Source of the DNA: Deltaproteobacteria bacterium
GTDB taxonomy: Bacteria > Myxococcota_A > UBA9042 > PHBI01
Direction: 5' to 3'
DNA: 64,000 bases
Assembly (NCBI GenBank): GCA_020632715.1
Contig: JACKFA010000004.1
Location: 434,001 to 498,000 of the forward strand
Program-made: the position numbers and the translations under genes
Shown here: positions 53,930 to 62,336 of the stretch, piece after piece
How the letters are laid out: each line of letters starts with the position of its first letter
Position numbering within the stretch: the stretch's first letter is position 1
Notes under the pieces: generated by a model
The model's database searches: none
Told to the model about the DNA's origin: nothing
The model's input: the letters and a program-made list of their open reading frames with translations, nothing else

Positions 53930-55005
53930 CACCCGAGCCATATCCCGCGAAGGACGTGCTGGCTTCCCGTCACGACGAGGGGCTCGTCCGCTTCGAGGCG
54001 GTCGAAGCGCTCCCCGTCGAGGCTGTAGGGCCCCGCGAGGCGCAGCTCGCGCACGGCGTGGAGGCGCTGCACGCCCGCAGCCGACGATCCCCACATGAGC
54101 TGCGGGAGCTGCCGGATGATCGCGGCCTTGTCGGTCGTGACCACGGCGACGACGTTCATCTCGCCGGGCGCGGCGGTGCGGCGCACGGCGGAGATCGCGC
54201 CCTTCGCGAGCTGGAGCGGCACCGTGGTCGCGACGACCGCGGTGTACGCGTCGTGCGCGACCCCGTCGACCACGAGCGGCGTCGTGGGCGGGTCCATGAG
54301 GTGGCCGTACTGTTGCCAGATCGCGGTGTTCAGCACGTACCCCCCGGCGAGCTCCGCGATGAAGCGCGCGAGCCCGCGGTAGCCCTGCCCGAAGCGCTCG
54401 TAGAGCGTGAGCGCGTTGAGCACGATCTCCGAGCCGAAGATGTAGCCGAGGCGCACAGGCCCCGCCTCGCCCTCGCGCACGGCGAGGAGCGGGACGTCGC
54501 GCGTGCGGAGGGACCCCACGCGGGAGCGGCGGATGCTGCCCATGAAGCGCCCGAGCGTGCGCACGGGGTGGCCGCGCGAGAGGAAGACGCGCGCCAGCAT
54601 GTTCATGCCGCCGCCGTTCACGAAGAGGAAGCGCGGGAGCGGGAGCGCGAGCCCCGTCGCGGCGCGAGCGCGCTCGACGACGCGCACGCACTCGTTCAGC
54701 ACGTGGTGGATGGTGCCGTCGCCGCCGTTCACGACCAGCACGTTCGCGGCGCGGTCGAAGAGGAGGTAGGTGAGGGCGGCCCCGAGCGCGTCGCGCGACG
54801 GCGTCTGCAGGCAGTTCGCCGGGTCGGGCATGAGGCGCACGAGCCGGTCGTGCCCGACGGAGCGCCAGTTGGTGCGCGCCATGGGGTTCGAGATGAGCGC
54901 CGGGACGACGCGCGCGCTCGGGGCGAACGCGCGGAGGTAGGCGCGGGCGCGCTCGACGTCGGGGGCCTCGTCCCGGAAGTCGACGGTCTCGGAGAGGACG
55001 TGCAG
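53929..55005 (-). CDS. Diacylglycerol/lipid kinase-like protein (DAGK_cat), probable CTG start
   Basis: Catalytic glycine motif NVLVVNGGDGTIHHVLNECV and FVNGGGMNMLARVFLSRG identify the YegS/DgkB-type lipid kinase family; the C-terminal half (LGYIFGSEIVLNALTLYERF, AVVATTVPLQLAKGAI) is the beta-sandwich domain. The first ATG, at 54882, falls inside the first conserved strand: the in-frame sequence upstream reads RVVPALISNP-MARTNWRS, where ALISNP is the usual DAGK opening. The frame is open back to a TGA and offers no ATG, GTG or TTG, but a CTG at 55005 lies 9 nt after GGAGG. Gene length from there is 358 residues. Phosphorylates a lipid with ATP at the membrane (family knowledge). Starts 5 nt beyond the thiL stop. 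Confidence 0.75.
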   Translation of the reverse strand: MHVLSETVDFRDEAPDVERARAYLRAFAPSARVVPALISNPMARTNWRSVGHDRLVRLMPDPANCLQTPSRDALGAALTYLLFDRAANVLVVNGGDGTIHHVLNECVRVVERARAATGLALPLPRFLFVNGGGMNMLARVFLSRGHPVRTLGRFMGSIRRSRVGSLRTRDVPLLAVREGEAGPVRLGYIFGSEIVLNALTLYERFGQGYRGLARFIAELAGGYVLNTAIWQQYGHLMDPPTTPLVVDGVAHDAYTAVVATTVPLQLAKGAISAVRRTAAPGEMNVVAVVTTDKAAIIRQLPQLMWGSSAAGVQRLHAVRELRLAGPYSLDGERFDRLEADEPLVVTGSQHVLRGIWLG

Positions 55006-55009
55006 CTCG

Positions 55010-56002
55010 TCAGCCTCCGGCGAAGTGCGTGAACGCGCGCGGGATCGTCACCGCGCGCCCCGCCCGACGCCATAGCACAGGCGCGCCCCCGGGTTGAGCG
55101 CTGCTTTCGACGGCGTGGCCGATCGCCGCGAAGCCGGCCGCCTCGAGCGCCGAGGCGGCGTCGGGGGGCGCGAGCACGACGAGCCCGTAGTCCTCGCCGC
55201 CCGCGGCGCGCTCCTCCGCGGAGAGCTCGGCGCAGACGGGATCGTCGGGGAGGCGCTCGAGGTCGACGACGAGCGCGACGCCGCTCGCGCGGGCGAGGCG
55301 CGGGAGGTCGGTCGCGAGCCCGTCGGAGAGGTCCATCCCGGCGCGGGCGCCGAGCGCGAGGGCGCGCGGCCCGGCGTCGAGGTCCGGCTCGGGGCGGAGG
55401 TGGGCGCGCAGCGCCGGGTCGCTCGCGAGATCGCCGTGGAGGCCCCCAGGAGCCCACCCAGGGCCCGCGATGGCCTCCCAGCGCCTCCACCCCAGGGCGG
55501 AGCGCCCGAGCCCGCCACGGGCCAGGAGGACGTCTCCTGGGCGACCGCCCGCGCGCGTGAGCAGGCGCCCATCCGCCGGCGCCTCGCCCCAGGCCACGAC
55601 GTTCAGCGTGAGGCCGAGCGGCGAGCGGACGATGTCGCCGCCGACGAGTGCTGTGCCCGCTGCGCGCGCGCAGGCGCCGAGGCCGGCCGCGAAGGCGCGC
55701 CACCAGGCCGCCGGGAGGTCGTCGGGGACGCCCGCGGTCAGGAGGAACGCCGTCGGCCGCGCGCCCATCGCGGCGACGTCCGAGAGGTTCACGGCGAGCG
55801 CCTTCCAGCCGAGCGCCTCGGCCGGGTGCGCGCGCAGGAAGTGCACCCCCTCGACGAGCGCGTCGGTCGTGACGACGGCGCCCGCGGGCGGGAAGCGCAC
55901 GAGAGCCGCGTCGTCGCCGGGGCCCTCGGGCGAGGACGGCACGGGGACCGCGGCCGTGACGACGTCGATGAGCCACTGCTCCGAGAGGGCGTCGGCGCTC
56001 AC
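55010..56002 (-). CDS. thiL: Thiamine-monophosphate kinase
   Basis: 330 residues. ThiL motifs: GPGDDAALVRFPPAGAVVTT DALVEGVHF (Mg/ATP-binding Asp pairs), LGWKALAVNLSDVAAMGARP, GGDIVRSPLGLTLNVVAWGE, RAGGRPGDVLLARGGLG, GMDLSDGLATDLPRLARASG and AAGGEDYGLVV. Phosphorylates thiamine monophosphate to thiamine pyrophosphate, the last step of TPP synthesis. It sits within a tightly packed run downstream of the LpoA-like gene, 4 bp apart. It may matter for the TPP-dependent enzyme at 27683, though that is distant. Confidence 0.93.
   Translation of the reverse strand: MSADALSEQWLIDVVTAAVPVPSSPEGPGDDAALVRFPPAGAVVTTDALVEGVHFLRAHPAEALGWKALAVNLSDVAAMGARPTAFLLTAGVPDDLPAAWWRAFAAGLGACARAAGTALVGGDIVRSPLGLTLNVVAWGEAPADGRLLTRAGGRPGDVLLARGGLGRSALGWRRWEAIAGPGWAPGGLHGDLASDPALRAHLRPEPDLDAGPRALALGARAGMDLSDGLATDLPRLARASGVALVVDLERLPDDPVCAELSAEERAAGGEDYGLVVLAPPDAASALEAAGFAAIGHAVESSAQPGGAPVLWRRAGRAVTIPRAFTHFAGG
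55015..55019 (-). promoter_or_regulatory. Shine-Dalgarno GGAGG supporting a CTG start of the lipid kinase
   Basis: GGAGG within the last codons of thiL, 9 nt before CTG 55005. No ATG/GTG/TTG lies downstream in frame until 54882. Confidence 0.45.
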
Positions 56003-56006
56003 GGGG

Positions 56007-58337
56007 TCACTGGCCCTCGGGCGCGACGCGGTGCTTCCGGACGTAGTCCTCCTCCTCGTCGGCGAGGCGGAGGCGGATGTCGTCGAGGTCGATGGTCAGG
56101 ATCCGCGGCGCCTTCAGCACGGTGCCGTCGGGCAGCACGGTCATGAGGCCGGTCACGCCCGGGTGGTTGCGCGTCCCGAGGAGGCGCCGGAGGACCTCGA
56201 CGCGCGCCTGGTGGTCGGCGCCCGGGACGGCCGCGACGAGCGGGGCGAGGAGGCCCGTCGCGTCGAAGACCTCGGCGTGGAAGGGGCGCGGCTTCTCCTT
56301 CTGCGCGAGGTAGAAGGCGGTGCCGAAGGCGTCGACCGCGGGATCGTCGGGGTCGTAGAAGAAGGCGTCGGCGAAGACGGCGTTGTCGGTGAGGTTGTCG
56401 CCGCGGTCGATGACGGACGGGTGGTTCCAGCCGGACGCGCCGAGGAGCTGCACGCCGCGCCCGCGCGGGTCGGTCTTGACGAGCACGCCCCAGTACTTGA
56501 GGAACGGCACGAGCCGGCGGACCTTCGGGCCGACGTCGGGGATGAAGAGCGCGTCGAAGCCGCTGTCGCCCTTCCCGGGCTTCGAGGCGGCGAGGAGCTT
56601 CTGGACGACCGCGTTGAAGTCGCTCGTCTCGGGGTCGTAGCCCTCGACGGCCCAGACCTCGCCGCCGAGGCGGACGACCTCGTCCCAGAACGCCTCCATC
56701 GCGGTGTCGCCGGCGCTGTTCCGGGGGTAGAGGATGGCGACCTTGCCGGCCTTGCCGGCCGGCGCGGAGGTGGCGCTCCAGCGCGCGACCGCGCGGGCCT
56801 GCTCGCCGAGGGATTGGCGCACGCGGATGACGTTCGGGCCGACGTCGGCGAGGCCCTCGGTGCTCGAGAGCACGACGTGCGGCACGCCGTAGCGCTGGCT
56901 CACGGCGGCGACCTCGGCGGACTCCTTCTCGCCGACTGGGCCGAGGAGCGCCATGACGTGGTCCTTCAGGATGAGGTCCTCCGCGAGCTGCTTCGCCTTG
57001 TCGGCGTCGCCGGCGGTGTCCCGCCAGACGACCGTCACGCCCGGGTTCGCGGCGAGGGCCTGCTCGATGGCGGCGCGGGCGGCCTTGCCGATGCTGCCGT
57101 ACTTCCCGGACTCGGGGAGCAGGATCCCGAGCGTGTGCGGCGCGACCTGCCGCCAGGCGCGCACGTGCTCGACGAGGGCGTCGGCGCGCGCGCGGAACGG
57201 CCCGTCCGTCAGGCGCTCGGCGGCGAGCGACGCGGCGACGCCGCAGGTGTCGGGGTCGGCGTGGTTGCAGGCGTCCTCGGCGCGCGCGAGCGCCACGAAC
57301 GCGAAGTAGGGCGACTCGCGGGGCGTGTCGCGGTAGAGGCGCGCGAGCTCGTCGCGCGACATGCTGCCGAGCGCGAGGTCCGCGGTGACGACGCGCACCT
57401 GCCCGAGCGGCGCGCCCGCCGGCACGAGCGACGAGCGGGCGACGACGGCCTCGGCGCGCTCGGGCTCGCCGGCGAGGAGCGCCGAGGCGGCGAGACCCTT
57501 CTGGGCGGCCGCCTTCTCGGCCGGCGCCTGCGCGCGCTCGAGGGCGCGGAGGAAGCCGGTCGCGGCGTCGGCGAAGCTCTGGAGGTGGCGGTCGGCCTCG
57601 GCGGCGGCGACCTCGAGCCGGAAGGCGAGGGCGTCGCGCGCGGTGGCGAGCTCGTCGCCGAGGGCGGCGAGGGCCTTGGCCGCGACGAAGTCCTCGCGGG
57701 CGAGGGCGTCCTCGGCGAGGGCGGCGCGGGCCTCGAGGGCGGGCTCGGTGGCCGGGTGCTCGGCGACGACCTGCGCGAAGGCGGCGCGCGCGCCGACGTC
57801 GTCGCCGCTCGCCTCGAGCTTCTTCGCGTCGCTGAGGAGCTCGCCGGCGGTCTTCCCGGTCGGCACGGCCGGCGCGACGGTGACGGCGTCGGGCGCCGGG
57901 AGCGGCGCTGGCGGGCCGACATCGGGGCCCACCGGCGGGCCGACGACCGCGCTGCCGCCGGGCTCTCCGGGGGCTGACGGGGCGGCGACGTCGGCGCCGA
58001 GGATGTTCTCGGTCCAGACGGCGCTCGGGCGCGTGGGGCGCGCGATGGGGGCGGCGGGGATCCGCTCCACGACGCCGCTCCCGCCCGCCGCGGGCGCGGG
58101 CGCGACGGCGGGGACGGCCGGGCGCGAGCCGGCGGGCGGCGCGCTCGGGGTGCCAGGCGGCCCGGGCGGGCGACGCTCGGGGACGCCCGCGCTGCCGGCG
58201 GGCGGCGCGGCGGGGTCCTTGTGGACGGACTCGTAGGTGATGCCGTCGTCGCCGGTGTCGCGCGACGCGGGCCCGGTCGTGGCCGGGCACGCGGCGAGGG
58301 CCGGCAGCAGGAGGGCGCACAGGAGCTCAGCTCTCAT
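56007..58337 (-). CDS. LpoA-like lipoprotein: helical repeats + periplasmic binding (LIV) domain
   Basis: 776 residues. Lipobox L-A-A-C at 17 (ALLLPALAACPATTG). A Pro/Ala/Gly-rich linker runs to about 155. Residues about 160-390 are TPR-like helices (GARAAFAQVVAEHPATEPAL, EARAALAEDALAREDFVAAK). Residues about 395-740 form a type-1 periplasmic-binding fold: PHTLGILLPESGKYGSIGKA, HVMALLGPVGEKESAEVAAV, VPHVVLSSTEGLA, KVAILYPRNSAGDTAMEAFW, FDALFIPDVGPKVRRLVPFL. This order is that of the penicillin-binding-protein activator LpoA. Known LpoA stimulates PBP1a; here the partner is not visible. Start 58337 overlaps the DnaJ stop by 11 bp. Confidence 0.82.
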   Translation of the reverse strand: MRAELLCALLLPALAACPATTGPASRDTGDDGITYESVHKDPAAPPAGSAGVPERRPPGPPGTPSAPPAGSRPAVPAVAPAPAAGGSGVVERIPAAPIARPTRPSAVWTENILGADVAAPSAPGEPGGSAVVGPPVGPDVGPPAPLPAPDAVTVAPAVPTGKTAGELLSDAKKLEASGDDVGARAAFAQVVAEHPATEPALEARAALAEDALAREDFVAAKALAALGDELATARDALAFRLEVAAAEADRHLQSFADAATGFLRALERAQAPAEKAAAQKGLAASALLAGEPERAEAVVARSSLVPAGAPLGQVRVVTADLALGSMSRDELARLYRDTPRESPYFAFVALARAEDACNHADPDTCGVAASLAAERLTDGPFRARADALVEHVRAWRQVAPHTLGILLPESGKYGSIGKAARAAIEQALAANPGVTVVWRDTAGDADKAKQLAEDLILKDHVMALLGPVGEKESAEVAAVSQRYGVPHVVLSSTEGLADVGPNVIRVRQSLGEQARAVARWSATSAPAGKAGKVAILYPRNSAGDTAMEAFWDEVVRLGGEVWAVEGYDPETSDFNAVVQKLLAASKPGKGDSGFDALFIPDVGPKVRRLVPFLKYWGVLVKTDPRGRGVQLLGASGWNHPSVIDRGDNLTDNAVFADAFFYDPDDPAVDAFGTAFYLAQKEKPRPFHAEVFDATGLLAPLVAAVPGADHQARVEVLRRLLGTRNHPGVTGLMTVLPDGTVLKAPRILTIDLDDIRLRLADEEEDYVRKHRVAPEGQ

Positions 58338-59394
58338 CGATCTGCTCCTCGAACCGCCGGGAGGCGGGGAAGGTGAGGGCGGCGGCGGCCAGCGCCCGCT
58401 CGAGCTCGGCGCGCGCGGCGTCGTCGAGGGCGTCGGGCAGCTCGAGCGCGAGCGTCACGAGCTGGTCGCCGCGAGCGCCGTCCTCGCCCGGGACGCCGTA
58501 GCCGGCCATCCGGAGGACGGTCCCGTCGCCGGAGCCCGGCGGGACCTTGATGTCGCGCTGCCCGTCGATGGTCGGCACGCTCACGCGGCCGCCGACGAGG
58601 GCGACCGTCACGGGGAGGGGGCGCGTGAGCACGATGTCCTGCCCGGCGCGGCGCAGGTGGCGGTGGGGCGTCACGGAGACCTCCACCATGAGGTCGCCGT
58701 CGGCGCCGCCGAAGCGCCCCGGCTCGCCGGCGCCGCGGACGCGGAGGCGCGCGCCGTCGGCGGTTCCTGGCGCGAGCGGCACCTCGAAGTGCTGGGTGCG
58801 GGCGACGACGCCGCGGCCGGCGCAGTCGGGGCAGGGGGTGGCGAAGACGTAGCCGCGACCATCGCAGTCGGGGCACGCGGCGTGGACGGCGCGGAGGAAC
58901 GGGCGCCCGGCGATGGTGCCGCCGCCGTGGCAGCGGGCGCAGAGCTCGGGCACGGTCTCCATGGGGAAGCCGCGACCGCCGCAGGCGTCGCAGGGGTGGT
59001 CGACGGGGACGGCGAGCGTCTGGGGGGTGCCGCGCATCGCATCGGCGAAGGAAACGGGCAGCCGATAGCGGCGATTCCGGCCGGGGCGGGCGGTGCGGTC
59101 GCGCACGCCGAAGAGGCGGTCGAGGATGCCGCCGACGGCCTCGGCCACGGCCGAGCCGCGCTCGTAGGGGACGGTGCCGTCGCCGAGGCCGGCGTCGTAG
59201 GCGGCGCGGCGGGCGGGGTCGCCGACGACGGTGTACGCCTCGAGCACGGCGCGGAAGCGGCCGGCGCTCTCTGCGCTCCGGTCGCGGTCCGGGTGGTAGC
59301 GGGCGGCGAGGAGCTTGTAGGCGTGCTTGATGGCGCCGTCGTCGGCGTCGCGCGGGACGCCGAGGGTCGCGTAGTGGTCGGGGATCCCGCTCAT
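58327..59394 (-). CDS. DnaJ-family co-chaperone with zinc fingers
   Basis: 355 residues. J domain with HPD motif in LLAARYHPDRDRSAESAGRF (about 30-50) after DHYATLGVPRDADD. Four CxxCxGxG zinc motifs: CDACGGRG, CARCHGGG, CPDCDGRG, CPDCAGRG (about 140-210). C-terminal peptide-binding domain (LMVEVSVTPHRHLRRAGQDI, DGTVLRMAGYGVPGEDGARG). The Gly/Phe linker is short, so it is a compact type I DnaJ rather than the genome's main DnaJ. Acts with Hsp70 (DnaK). First gene in the run leading to hemW. Confidence 0.9.
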   Translation of the reverse strand: MSGIPDHYATLGVPRDADDGAIKHAYKLLAARYHPDRDRSAESAGRFRAVLEAYTVVGDPARRAAYDAGLGDGTVPYERGSAVAEAVGGILDRLFGVRDRTARPGRNRRYRLPVSFADAMRGTPQTLAVPVDHPCDACGGRGFPMETVPELCARCHGGGTIAGRPFLRAVHAACPDCDGRGYVFATPCPDCAGRGVVARTQHFEVPLAPGTADGARLRVRGAGEPGRFGGADGDLMVEVSVTPHRHLRRAGQDIVLTRPLPVTVALVGGRVSVPTIDGQRDIKVPPGSGDGTVLRMAGYGVPGEDGARGDQLVTLALELPDALDDAARAELERALAAAALTFPASRRFEEQIDES

Positions 59395-59454
59395 CGCGTC
59401 CGGGGCTCGCTCGTTGCGCGGTCGGCGCGCGCTGAGGGCGCCGTCACCACGGGC

Positions 59455-60291
59455 TCAGAGGAGCGTGTCGGGGATGTAGATGATGTCCCCGGGCTGGAGC
59501 GAGAAGTTCGCCGCGAGGCCCTGGGTGATCTTCTCGACGGGGATCGGGATCCGCTGCTCACCTTCGGCCGTCCTCCGCGTCACGACGACGTAGTTCGTGT
59601 TGGCGGACTCGAGGAAGCCGCCCGCGAGCGAGATGGCCTCGACGATACTCATGCCGGCGGCGAACGGGAAGGTGCCGGGGTTCTTGACCTCGCCGAGCAC
59701 GAAGACCTTCTTCGAGTTGTACTCCTTGACGTAGACCGTGACGGAGGGGTCGCGGATGTAGCCGTCCTGGAGCTTCGTGCGGATGAGGTCCTCGATCTCG
59801 GTGGTCGTCAGCCCCGCGATGTCGAGGCGCCCGATGAGCGGGAAGTGCACGTCGCCCTCGGGCGACACGCGGAGCGTGCGGGAGAGCTTCTCCTCGCCGT
59901 AGACGGTGACCTCGAAGACGTCGCCGGGGCCGAGCCCGACCTTGGACACGGCGGCGGCGATGTCCTCGTTCAGGTGCTCGTAGCCGGTGGTCGGGGCGCT
60001 CTCGCAGGTGGAGCAGCCGGCGCCGAAGACCGCGAAGAGCGCGAAGGCGAGGGCGAGGCGGGAGCGCGAGGGCCGCGGCGCGCGGCGGCGCTCAGAAGGT
60101 GTTTCAGTATTCGGACCGAGCCCGGCGACGCGTCGTGATTCCAGGTGGTTACGTGAGGAGGGAGCGTGCCCATAGGCACGTGACCGACGAGCGGAACCGC
60201 CTGAAATCACAAGAGCAAGCCAGGCGACGGGAGAATACTGAAACACCTTCTCAGTAGCGGAAGTTGATGCTGGCGAAGACGCGGTGGTCAT
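59455..60291 (-). CDS. Polysaccharide export lipoprotein (OPX/Wza-like) with in-frame palindromic element in its signal peptide
   Basis: 278 residues from ATG 60291. Lipobox G-A-G-C (LAFALFAVFGAGCSTCESAP) followed by a Poly_export domain (LGPGDVFEVTVYGEEKLSRT, VSPEGDVHFPLIGRLDIAGL) and a SLBB domain (KKVFVLGEVKNPGTFPFAAG, IVEAISLAGGF, LQPGDIIYIPDTLL). No C-terminal amphipathic outer-membrane helix, as in short OPX proteins that pair with a beta-barrel. The N-region MTTASSPASTSATE is separated from RRRAPRPSRSRLALAF by 53 residues contributed by the element at 60096-60249 plus its duplicated 5 bp. Removing it leaves a standard lipoprotein signal. The start lies inside the 3' end of the beta-barrel gene, so the two are co-translated. 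Confidence 0.85.
   Translation of the reverse strand: MTTASSPASTSATEKVFQYSPVAWLALVISGGSARRSRAYGHAPSSRNHLESRRVAGLGPNTETPSERRRAPRPSRSRLALAFALFAVFGAGCSTCESAPTTGYEHLNEDIAAAVSKVGLGPGDVFEVTVYGEEKLSRTLRVSPEGDVHFPLIGRLDIAGLTTTEIEDLIRTKLQDGYIRDPSVTVYVKEYNSKKVFVLGEVKNPGTFPFAAGMSIVEAISLAGGFLESANTNYVVVTRRTAEGEQRIPIPVEKITQGLAANFSLQPGDIIYIPDTLL
60091..60254. mobile_element. Palindromic MITE-like element with 5-bp target duplication, inserted in frame in the OPX gene
   Basis: Element 60096-60249 (154 bp). Terminal inverted repeats AAGGTGTTTCAGTATTC (60096-60112) and the exact inverse (60233-60249). The interior is also imperfectly palindromic (GTGATTcCAGGtGGTT versus GTGATTtCAGGcGGTT; centre near GTGCCCATAGGCAC). 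CTCAG flanks both ends (60091-60095, 60250-60254) as a direct repeat, i.e. a target-site duplication. Element plus 5 bp is 159 bp = 53 codons with no stop in the host gene's frame. No transposase is encoded. Confidence 0.85.
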
Positions 60292-61645
60292 CGTACCCCG
60301 TGAAGGTGGTCTGCCCGTTCGACGTGAGCGTGTAGTCGCTCAGCACGGAGTCGTAACGGTAGCCAGCGGAGACGCCGAGGAGGCGGCTGATGTCGAAGTC
60401 GAGGAGGACGCCGGCGCGGATCCAGTTCTCGGAGCGCGCCGGGTCGGAGGCGACGGGCGCGGCGTCCTGGCCGGCGTTCGCGACGGGCTGCCACTCGCCG
60501 AAGTCGCGGATGTCGTACGCGAAGTCGGCCGTGATCTCGACGATCTCGCCGATGCGCTGCGTGAGCGAGGCGTACGCGCGGAAGTACTGCATGTAGCCGC
60601 CGAGGGGGGCGAGGTCGAAGTCGCGCGCGGCGCCGACGTGCAGGATGGTCTGCTGGCTGAAGCGGTAGGAGAGCTGGAGCTGGCCGATGAACGAGGAGAA
60701 GTCGGCCGGTTCGCGGTCGAGGAGCGAGTTCCCGTAGCCGGCGCGCACGAGCAGCGCGAGCCGCTCCGTGATGTAGCCGGAGAGGCCGAGGTAGGCCTTG
60801 ACGGGGGAGCCGGGGACGTAGTTGCCGACGGCGGTCTCCTCGGCGGCGGTCGCGTCGCGGGTGTACTTCCCGAACTGGACGGTCGACTCGAGGAACGCGT
60901 AGGTGAGCGGGTAGAAGCGCCAGGAGGCGAGGAAGCGGACGACGTGGGAGTCGGTGTCGAGGGTGTCGAGGTCGTCGAAGCGCTTGAGCTCGTAGACGTA
61001 GCCGAGGGTGAAGTCGAGCGCGCGCCCGCCGGGGTGGAAGGAGAGGTCGACGCCGGCGCGGTTCCAGTTGCGGTTCGCGTTGGCCTGGATCTGCGGGCGC
61101 ATCCAGATGGTGCGGTTGAACTCCTCGTGGAGCGTCAGCGTGAGCGCGCTCTTCGGGAAGAGGGCGACCGCGACGTTCGCGGTGCCGCCGACGTTGGTCT
61201 GGCTCGTCACGTCGTCGTTGCCGGAGACCGGCAGGAAGACGTCGACGTCGAGGCCGAGCGAGAAGGCGACCTTGTCGTACTGCGGGTTGAAGAGCGCGAC
61301 GCCCGGGCGGATGTGCGTCGTGAAGACGCCCTCGGGGTCGCCGTTCCGGTCGTCGATGCGGAAGAAGTTGCTGTTGTAGCTGCCCTCGAGGAAGAAGCGC
61401 GGCTGCAGGATGAAGTCGCCGGCGAGCACGCCGTAGGCGGGCTTCTTCGAGAGGAGCCCGACGCCGGCCCCGGTGAGGCCGGAGTAGACGGGGCCGAGGC
61501 CGGCCGGCGAGATCAGGCGCGGGTCGCGCAGCCCCTGCTCGAAGTTCTGCGCCGAGGCCGGCGCCGCGGCCACCACGACGAGCACCCCGAGGAGGGTGGC
61601 GCTCAGGCGCAGGAAGGCGGCGGGGGAGGGGGCAGACTGTCTCAT
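60251..61645 (-). CDS. Outer-membrane beta-barrel protein, polysaccharide-export partner
   Basis: 464 residues. Signal peptide (LLGVLVVVAAAPASAQ). Alternating aromatic/hydrophobic strands across the length (FFLEGSYNSNFFRIDDRNG, VAFSLGLDVDVFLPVSG, AYLGLSGYITERLALLVRAG, ITADFAYDIRDFGEWQ, LGVSAGYRYDSVLSDYTLT) ending ASINFRY, with the terminal aromatic used for BAM-mediated insertion. Resembles PF10082-type capsule/exopolysaccharide barrels. In myxobacteria, barrels paired with short OPX proteins form the outer-membrane export pore (family knowledge). The OPX gene overlaps its 3' end. Confidence 0.82.
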   Translation of the reverse strand: MRQSAPSPAAFLRLSATLLGVLVVVAAAPASAQNFEQGLRDPRLISPAGLGPVYSGLTGAGVGLLSKKPAYGVLAGDFILQPRFFLEGSYNSNFFRIDDRNGDPEGVFTTHIRPGVALFNPQYDKVAFSLGLDVDVFLPVSGNDDVTSQTNVGGTANVAVALFPKSALTLTLHEEFNRTIWMRPQIQANANRNWNRAGVDLSFHPGGRALDFTLGYVYELKRFDDLDTLDTDSHVVRFLASWRFYPLTYAFLESTVQFGKYTRDATAAEETAVGNYVPGSPVKAYLGLSGYITERLALLVRAGYGNSLLDREPADFSSFIGQLQLSYRFSQQTILHVGAARDFDLAPLGGYMQYFRAYASLTQRIGEIVEITADFAYDIRDFGEWQPVANAGQDAAPVASDPARSENWIRAGVLLDFDISRLLGVSAGYRYDSVLSDYTLTSNGQTTFTGYDDHRVFASINFRY

Positions 61646-61751
61646 GGAACTCTCGTCTCCCGAGAGGGCGCGCTGCGCGGGGTGATCAGCGCGGCCACGA
61701 GCCGAACGCGGCGTTGTGTCGAAGTCGGCGGGCTCTCGAGGTCTGGTCCTT

Positions 61752-62336
61752 CTAGAAGTACGGGCTCGCGTGCACGGGCGGCTCGGGGACGTCCGGTGGC
61801 GTCTCGAAGTTGGTCACCAGGTCGTCGACGACGGGGAGCTGGCCCTGGAACTCGAGCTTGCGCTCGACGTCCGTGAGCTCGAGGTCGATGGGGATCCCGG
61901 TCGCGCTCTTGATCTGCGCGTAGAACTCCCCGACCTTGGCCGCGGCGATCGTGATCTTGACGTACTCGTGCTCGACGCGCTGGCGGTCGCGCTCGGCGGC
62001 GCGCTGCTGCAGCGTGAGCAGGTTCTGCTCGGAGAGCTTCACGAGGCCCTTCATCGCGGTGATGGCCTCGTTGCGCGCGGTCGTCGCGGCGACGTCGCCC
62101 GCGGCGATGGACTCCTCGAGGAGCTTGAAGCTCTCGGCGAGCTGCTTCTCCATACGGCGGACGAGCCCCGACCCGCGCTCCGACATCTCGTCGATGGAGA
62201 GCGAGGCGAGGTCCTCGTCGCCGCCGGGCGTCGCGAGAGGATCGTCCCCCTTGGGCTCGGCGGCCATCAGCATCGACGTCGACAGAGCGACGACGGAGAT
62301 GGCGGCGAGCGTGATGAGTAGTCTGTTCTTCCTCAC
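61752..62336 (-). CDS. Hypothetical periplasmic coiled-coil protein
   Basis: 194 residues from GTG 62336, the only start giving a clean signal peptide (RKNRLLITLAAISVVALSTS, cleavage near MAA-EP). The mature part is mainly helical: MSERGSGLVRRMEKQLAESF KLLEESIAAGD, then LVKLSEQNLLTLQQRAAERD RQRVEHEYVKITIAAAKVGE suggests a coiled coil. A Pro-rich tail (ETPPDVPEPPVHASPYF) ends it. It lies between the polysaccharide-export pair and the GltG-like gene, all on the same strand. Not recognised. Confidence 0.65.
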   Translation of the reverse strand: MRKNRLLITLAAISVVALSTSMLMAAEPKGDDPLATPGGDEDLASLSIDEMSERGSGLVRRMEKQLAESFKLLEESIAAGDVAATTARNEAITAMKGLVKLSEQNLLTLQQRAAERDRQRVEHEYVKITIAAAKVGEFYAQIKSATGIPIDLELTDVERKLEFQGQLPVVDDLVTNFETPPDVPEPPVHASPYF

